Assembly (NCBI GenBank): GCA_030597345.1
Contig: JAUVSA010000069.1
Span: forward strand, 1-9,159
Length of the DNA stretch: 9,159 nt
From: Bacillota bacterium
Lineage (GTDB): Bacteria > Armatimonadota > Hebobacteria > Hebobacterales > Hebobacteraceae
Direction of reading: 5' to 3'
In this document: positions 5,641-9,159 of the stretch, in pieces
Layout of the letters: the number at the start of each line of letters is the position of its first letter
Position numbering within the stretch: position 1 is the stretch's first letter
Notes under the pieces: generated by a model
What the model was told of the DNA's origin: nothing
Seen by the model: only the letters and a program-made list of their open reading frames with translations
Databases searched by the model: none
Made by a program: the position numbers and the translations under genes

Positions 5641-6969
5641 GTGGACTCTCTGACGTATCACATCATCACCTTCGGTTGCCAGATGAATGAGGCCGACTCG
5701 GATCTCATGGCCTCTCTGCTGGAGCGCGCCGGCTGGCGGCCATCCGATTCCCGCGACAATGCTGACCTCATTCTCATCAACACCTGCTCGGTCCGCGAGA
5801 AGCCCGAGCACAAGGTCCACAGTCTGCTCGGCGAGCTGCGGCCCCACAAGCTGGCCCGGCCCCGCACCGTCATCGCCGTGGCCGGCTGCATGGCACAGCG
5901 CGAGGGCGACCGGCTCCTCCGCCGCGCTCCCCACGTGGACATCGTGCTGGGCACGCGCTGGTTCCATCACATAGACGATCTTGTCGCCCGCGTGCGCGCA
6001 GGCGACCGGCCCATAATCGCCCTCGAGATGGAGGAGGACCCCTCTTCTGTGCGGGCGCGGAACGACCTCGCCCAGCAGCCGGCCCCTTTGCGCGCCTTCC
6101 TCCCCATCATCCGCGGCTGCAGCAACTTCTGTTCCTATTGCATCGTGCCCTACGTGCGAGGGCGGGAGGCCAGCCGGCCCGTCGCCGAGGTGGTCCGTGA
6201 GGTAAACGGCCTTGTGGGACGGGGCACGCGCGAGGTCACACTCCTGGGTCAGAATGTGCTCGCCTATGGCAGAGATCTCCCCGATGCACCAACCTTCGAC
6301 CACCTCCTCTCACGCCTCGACGGCATCGACGGGCTCTGGCGCATTCGATTCACCACCTGCCACCCACGAGATGTCAGCGACGACCTCATCTCGGCCCTCG
6401 CAGACCTCCCCTCGGTCTGCGAACACATCCACCTGCCCATCCAGGCCGGCGCCGATCGTATCCTGGCCGCGATGAATCGAGGCTACACGACCGACCGGTA
6501 TCTCGGGATTGTGGGCCGGCTCAGAAATGCCGTCCCCGGAATCGCCATAACCACTGACATCATGGTGGGTTTCCCGGGTGAAGCTGAGGAGGAGTTCGAG
6601 GAGAGCCTCCGTCTCTACGAGCGGATTAGGTTCGGCGGCGCGTTCATGTTCGCCTACTCGCCCCGCCCCGGCACCGCGGCGGCTGAGCGAGAGGACCAGA
6701 TCCCGCGCGACATTCGTCTCGCCCGCCTCCACAAGCTCATCGACCTTCAGAACCGCATCACGCTCGCGCGCAACCACGCCGGAGTAGGGGAGGAGGCCGA
6801 AGTTCTAGTAGACGGCCCTGCCCAGCGCGGCGACGGCCTCCTCGCCGGCCGCGCCCGCAACAACAAACAGGTCATCTTCCCCGGACCGCCAAGCATCGCC
6901 GGCTCGCTGGTGAAGGTCACGCTCATCGAAGCGCATCTCTGGGGATTCCGAGGACAGCTCAGTGAGTAA
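5641..6969 (+). CDS. miaB: tRNA-2-methylthio-N6-dimethylallyladenosine synthase
   Basis: MiaB is a radical-SAM methylthiotransferase that adds the 2-methylthio group to i6A37 of tRNAs reading UNN codons. The 442-residue protein has the full architecture. The N-terminal UPF0004 domain has three cluster cysteines, Cys13 (FGCQMNEADSD), Cys49 (NTCSVREKPEHK) and Cys83 (GCMAQREGD). The radical-SAM core has Cys160, Cys164 and Cys167 (GCSNFCSYCIVPYVRG), LLGQNVLAYGRD (201-212) and MVGFPGE (308-314), then FAYSPRPGTAAA (337-348). A TRAM RNA-binding domain lies at about 380-442. FGCQMN and YSPRPGT favour MiaB over MtaB or RimO. GTG 5641 is chosen because the protein starts normally there; GAGGT (5625-5629) is a somewhat distant ribosome binding site. 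Its 3' end overlaps the next gene by 8 nt. Confidence 0.95.
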   Translation: MDSLTYHIITFGCQMNEADSDLMASLLERAGWRPSDSRDNADLILINTCSVREKPEHKVHSLLGELRPHKLARPRTVIAVAGCMAQREGDRLLRRAPHVDIVLGTRWFHHIDDLVARVRAGDRPIIALEMEEDPSSVRARNDLAQQPAPLRAFLPIIRGCSNFCSYCIVPYVRGREASRPVAEVVREVNGLVGRGTREVTLLGQNVLAYGRDLPDAPTFDHLLSRLDGIDGLWRIRFTTCHPRDVSDDLISALADLPSVCEHIHLPIQAGADRILAAMNRGYTTDRYLGIVGRLRNAVPGIAITTDIMVGFPGEAEEEFEESLRLYERIRFGGAFMFAYSPRPGTAAAEREDQIPRDIRLARLHKLIDLQNRITLARNHAGVGEEAEVLVDGPAQRGDGLLAGRARNNKQVIFPGPPSIAGSLVKVTLIEAHLWGFRGQLSE

Positions 6970-7717
6970 CAGGCTGACGCTCAACCTTCGCTGCCAGCAG
7001 CTCATCCGCGACGAGGCCAAGCGCGCGGCATGGCAAGTCATCACCCGGAAGCGTGATGTCCCCGCCGCGGAGGTCGCTATCATCATCTGCGACATGTGGG
7101 ATCGCCACTGGTGTCGTGGCGCCGAGGAACGCGCCGCCGTCCTCGCGCGAAGAATGAACGACGTGGTCCGTGACGCGCGGGAGCGCTGTATCGCGATCAT
7201 CCACGCTCCCTCCGAGACAATGGCCTTCTACGAGGGCAGGCCGGCGCGACAGCGCGCCCTCGACACGCCCCCCGTGGAACCTCCAACTCCGATCGAGCGC
7301 CCCGACCCGCCTATCCCCGTGGACGCCTCCGGCGGCGGCAGCGACACCGACGCCGGCGACGAGGTCGTCGACACCTCCATCTGGACCCGCCAGACCAATC
7401 TCATCGAGATTGACCAGGACCGCGACCTCATCTCCGATGACGGTCGCCAGATCTACAGCATCCTGCGACACCGGGGCATCCGCCAGGTCATCATCATGGG
7501 CGTGCACACCAACATGTGCATCCTCGACCGGTCCTTCGGTATCAAGCAGATGGTGAAGTGGGGCGTCGACATTGCTCTCTGCCGGGATCTCACCGACGCC
7601 ATGTACAATCCTGCCCGATCTCCCTACGTGAGTCACGACGAAGGCACTCGCCTCGTGGTCGAGTACATCGAGAAGTTCTGGTGCCCCACCATCTCAAGCT
7701 CTGACCTCCTCGCCTGA
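6962..7717 (+). CDS. Isochorismatase-fold cysteine hydrolase family protein
   Basis: The fold covers isochorismatases, nicotinamidases and related amide/ester hydrolases using an Asp-Lys-Cys triad. Seen here: IIICDMWDRHWC (40-51) with the first catalytic acid Asp44, and GVHTNMCILDRSFG (180-193) with the nucleophile Cys186, followed by VSHDEGTRLVVEYIEKFWCPTI (223-244). The usual Lys position is not obvious: the mid-protein segment reads SIWTRQTNLIEI (139-150), with Arg143 near where Lys is expected. This RQ-type subfamily resembles uncharacterised proteins often annotated only as isochorismatase hydrolase, so the substrate is unknown. A Pro-rich, Gly/Asp-rich insertion lies at about 101-133. 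The GTG start overlaps the miaB end by 8 nt, so the two are probably co-transcribed and coupled. Confidence 0.87.
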   Translation: MSNRLTLNLRCQQLIRDEAKRAAWQVITRKRDVPAAEVAIIICDMWDRHWCRGAEERAAVLARRMNDVVRDARERCIAIIHAPSETMAFYEGRPARQRALDTPPVEPPTPIERPDPPIPVDASGGGSDTDAGDEVVDTSIWTRQTNLIEIDQDRDLISDDGRQIYSILRHRGIRQVIIMGVHTNMCILDRSFGIKQMVKWGVDIALCRDLTDAMYNPARSPYVSHDEGTRLVVEYIEKFWCPTISSSDLLA

Positions 7718-7734
7718 CCCCCCGGAGCTCGACG

Positions 7735-7752
7735 CCGAGGCCCAATCCTCGG
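7735..7752. other. Small hairpin after the isochorismatase-fold gene
   Basis: CCGAGG-(CCCAAT)-CCTCGG forms a 6-bp perfect stem 18 nt after the stop codon. No T-run follows directly (the nearest, TTTT, is at about 7780), so it is only a possible terminator or 3'-end structure. The rest of 7718-7786 shows nothing else recognisable. Confidence 0.3.
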
Positions 7753-7786
7753 GAAGCCGCTGAGTTCCACAAGTCCCGCTTTTCCC

Positions 7787-7815
7787 TTGACACCCAAACG
7801 CTTGTGTGATAGTAT
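7787..7815 (+). promoter_or_regulatory. Upstream sigma-70-type promoter (P1) for nrdR-nrdJ
   Basis: TTGACA (7787-7792), a 17-nt spacer and TAGTAT (7810-7815). The -35 is perfect and the spacing optimal. The region is clearly AT-rich compared with its GC-rich surroundings. Transcription would start about 85-90 nt upstream of nrdR. Confidence 0.7.
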
Positions 7816-7847
7816 TTCCACGGTTCTGCAAAAGTGTGATTCTCCTG

Positions 7848-7876
7848 TTGACATACTACATATAGTATGGTATATA
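7848..7876 (+). promoter_or_regulatory. Downstream sigma-70-type promoter (P2) for nrdR-nrdJ
   Basis: TTGACA (7848-7853), a 17-nt spacer and TATATA (7871-7876). This is a near-consensus promoter whose spacer is filled by the NrdR-box-like palindrome; the -10 itself lies in a perfect 10-bp palindrome, GGTATATACC (7869-7878). It would start transcription about 25-30 nt before the nrdR ATG. Confidence 0.75.
7853..7868. promoter_or_regulatory. NrdR-box-like operator
   Basis: ATACTACATATAGTAT matches 13 of 16 positions of the NrdR-box consensus as I recall it (acaCwAtATaTwGtgt). It is the core of an 18-bp inverted repeat, CATACTA-CATA-TAGTATG (7852-7869). It overlaps the last base of the P2 -35 and fills the spacer, an ideal place for repression. 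NrdR boxes usually come in pairs about three helical turns apart. The best second candidate is weak: CCACAATATAGGCGAT at 7886-7901, 33 bp downstream, matching about 10 of 16. Confidence 0.65.
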
Positions 7877-7909
7877 CCTGCGCTGCCACAATATAGGCGA
7901 TTATGCCGT

Positions 7910-8443
7910 ATGCGTTGCCCCTTCTGCCAACACAATGACAGCCGTGTCATAGACTCCCGCACCAGCGGAGACGATTCTGTCGTCCGCCGCCGGCGCGAAT
8001 GCCCCGAGTGCAGCCGGCGCTTCACCACCTACGAGCGGCCCGGCGAAGTGCGCGTCTTCGTCATCAAGAAGGACGGCCGCCGGGAGCCGTTCGACCGAGA
8101 CAAGCTCATCCTCGGCATGACCAAGGCCTGCGAGAAGCGAGACATCAGCCGCGACCTGATAGAGCAGTCCGCAACCGCCATCGAACGACAGGTGCGAGAC
8201 GAGCTCGCGGACGAGGTGCCCGCCAGCGAGATCGGCGCCCTCGTCATGGAGAGGTTGCGCGAGTTGGACGAAGTCGCCTACGTCCGTTTCGCCTCCGTCT
8301 ACAAAGAGTTCCGCGACGCCGACTCCTTCCTGAAGGAGATCCAATCCCTCGTGCGAAACCCCTCCAAGCCCGAGGGGAACCGCGACCGCCAGTCGGCCGC
8401 CGCCTCCGATTCGCAGAAATCATCACACCACAAGGAGCCATAA
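7910..8443 (+). CDS. nrdR: Transcriptional repressor NrdR of ribonucleotide reductase genes
   Basis: NrdR senses the ATP/dATP balance and represses ribonucleotide reductase operons by binding paired NrdR boxes. The 177-residue protein starts MRCPFCQHNDSRVIDSR, with a zinc ribbon formed by Cys3, Cys6 and the CPEC pair inside RRRRECPECSRRFTTYER (about 27-44). The ATP-cone domain follows (about 49-139), beginning VFVIKKDGRREPFDRDKL and ending near VAYVRFASVYKEF. The C-terminal ~30 residues are a polar, Ser/Lys-rich tail beyond the usual end. ATG 7910 is set by the family N-terminus; only a weak AGG precedes it, so initiation may be modest. Upstream in-frame codons run through the promoter and are not coding. 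It is followed at 2 nt by nrdJ, an arrangement expected for autoregulation of the pair. Confidence 0.97.
   Translation: MRCPFCQHNDSRVIDSRTSGDDSVVRRRRECPECSRRFTTYERPGEVRVFVIKKDGRREPFDRDKLILGMTKACEKRDISRDLIEQSATAIERQVRDELADEVPASEIGALVMERLRELDEVAYVRFASVYKEFRDADSFLKEIQSLVRNPSKPEGNRDRQSAAASDSQKSSHHKEP
8432..8437 (+). promoter_or_regulatory. Ribosome binding site for nrdJ inside the end of nrdR
   Basis: AAGGAG lies 8 nt before GTG 8446 and within the last codons of nrdR, supporting the GTG start and coupled translation of the two genes. Confidence 0.7.
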
Positions 8444-8445
8444 GA

Positions 8446-9159
8446 GTGCCCAGCCTGCCGCCAGACCTCCCGCTGCCTGAGTTCACCGACAATGCCCTCA
8501 CCGTTCTCCGCAATCGCTACCTCCGCAAGAGCGAAGATGGGATACCGCTCGAAGAGCCGTGGGAGATGTTCTGGCGCGTCGCCCAGGACGTCGCCTCCGC
8601 CAGCAAGCGCTACGACCTGGGGGCCGATGTGGAAGCTGAGGCGCGCGAGTTCTACCGCCTCATCGCCCACCTGGAGTTTCTCCCCAACTCTCCCCCCCTC
8701 ATGAACGCCGGACGAGAGCTCCAGCAGCTCTCCGCTTGCTTTGTGCTTCCCGTCGAAGACTCCATGGAATCCATCTTCGAGACCATCAAGAACACCGCTC
8801 TCATCCATCAGTCAGGCGGCGGCACTGGTTTCTCTTTCTCCCGTCTCCGGCCCAAGGGAGACATCGTCCGCACCACCGGCGGCGGCGCCTCCGGCCCCGT
8901 TTCTTTCATGAGGGTTTTCAACGCCGCCACCGAGGCCGTCAAGCAGGGCGGCACCCGCCGCGGCGCCAACATGGCCATCTTGCGGGTCGATCACCCTGAC
9001 ATCCTTGAGTTCATCACTGCCAAGCGCGATACCTCAGTCCTCACCAACTTCAATGTCTCCGTCGGGCTCACCGAGGACTTCATGCGGGCACTCGAAGCCG
9101 AAGCCGAGTACGACCTCGTCAACCCCCGTACCGGGAAGGTCGTACAGCGGCTCTCCGCC
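8446..9159 (+). CDS. nrdJ: Class II (adenosylcobalamin-dependent) ribonucleotide reductase, 5' part
   Basis: This enzyme makes deoxyribonucleotides from ribonucleotides using adenosylcobalamin as the radical source, so it works with or without oxygen. The window holds the first 238 residues, open to the right edge. Visible family sequence: FLPNSPPLMNAG (78-89), the first redox-active cysteine at Cys98 (LSACFVLP), IHQSGGGTGFSFSRLRPKGD (120-139), GGGASGPVSFMRVFNAATE (145-163) and GGTRRGANMA (168-177). The run from about residue 78 to 190 is typical of NrdJ rather than class Ia NrdA or class III NrdD. No ATP-cone is seen at the N-terminus, so allosteric activity control would rest on other sites or on NrdR. 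The GTG start is 2 nt after the nrdR stop with an AAGGAG site. The catalytic core and C-terminal cysteines are beyond the window. Confidence 0.96.
   Translation, partial: MPSLPPDLPLPEFTDNALTVLRNRYLRKSEDGIPLEEPWEMFWRVAQDVASASKRYDLGADVEAEAREFYRLIAHLEFLPNSPPLMNAGRELQQLSACFVLPVEDSMESIFETIKNTALIHQSGGGTGFSFSRLRPKGDIVRTTGGGASGPVSFMRVFNAATEAVKQGGTRRGANMAILRVDHPDILEFITAKRDTSVLTNFNVSVGLTEDFMRALEAEAEYDLVNPRTGKVVQRLSA

Noticed and set aside
5641..6969. RimO or MtaB instead of MiaB
   Set aside because: The FGCQMN start, NTCSVREKPEHK and YSPRPGT motifs are characteristic of MiaB.
7787..7909. N-terminal extension of NrdR from TTG 7787
   Set aside because: It would translate both promoters and the operator; NrdR proteins begin MRCPFC, which is set by ATG 7910.

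Overview
This is a high-GC bacterial window with every recognisable gene on the + strand, densely packed and with many GTG starts. The gene content is mostly housekeeping: lipoprotein maturation, pseudouridylation, glycine cleavage H protein, tRNA thiomethylation, and B12-dependent ribonucleotide reductase with its repressor. It adds a Gfo/Idh/MocA oxidoreductase, a secreted phosphodiester-glycosidase-like protein and an isochorismatase-fold hydrolase. That mix, with class II ribonucleotide reductase, would suit an environmental lineage such as Armatimonadota, Planctomycetota-like or candidate phyla. This is inference; no taxonomic marker is decisive.

Layout. Positions 2-265 hold the C-terminal end of an unrecognised protein. 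Positions 299-2656 hold lgt, an rluD-type pseudouridine synthase (GTGA overlap with lgt) and gcvH. Positions 2656-4098 look like a discrete inserted element: 128- and 152-bp terminal inverted repeats (TIRs), packed with nested palindromes, enclose exactly one gene, a Gfo/Idh/MocA oxidoreductase, and no transposase. The element is flanked by TA on both sides. Removing it together with one TA restores a gcvH stop codon (TAA) followed 17 nt later by a zinc-ribbon gene with a strong ribosome binding site. Positions 4119-5569 hold the zinc-ribbon protein and a secreted NAGPA-domain protein. Positions 5641-7717 hold miaB and an overlapping isochorismatase-family gene. Positions 7718-7909 are an AT-rich regulatory region with two near-consensus sigma-70-type promoters; the second contains a NrdR-box-like palindrome in its spacer. 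Positions 7910-9159 hold nrdR and the 5' part of nrdJ, which runs off the window.

The two most interesting points are the putative transposase-less, cargo-carrying TIR element with its reconstructable empty site, and the NrdR operator/promoter arrangement ahead of nrdR-nrdJ. The coding strand is also G-rich left of the element and C-rich from the element's cargo onward, so the insertion lies near a change of GC skew.
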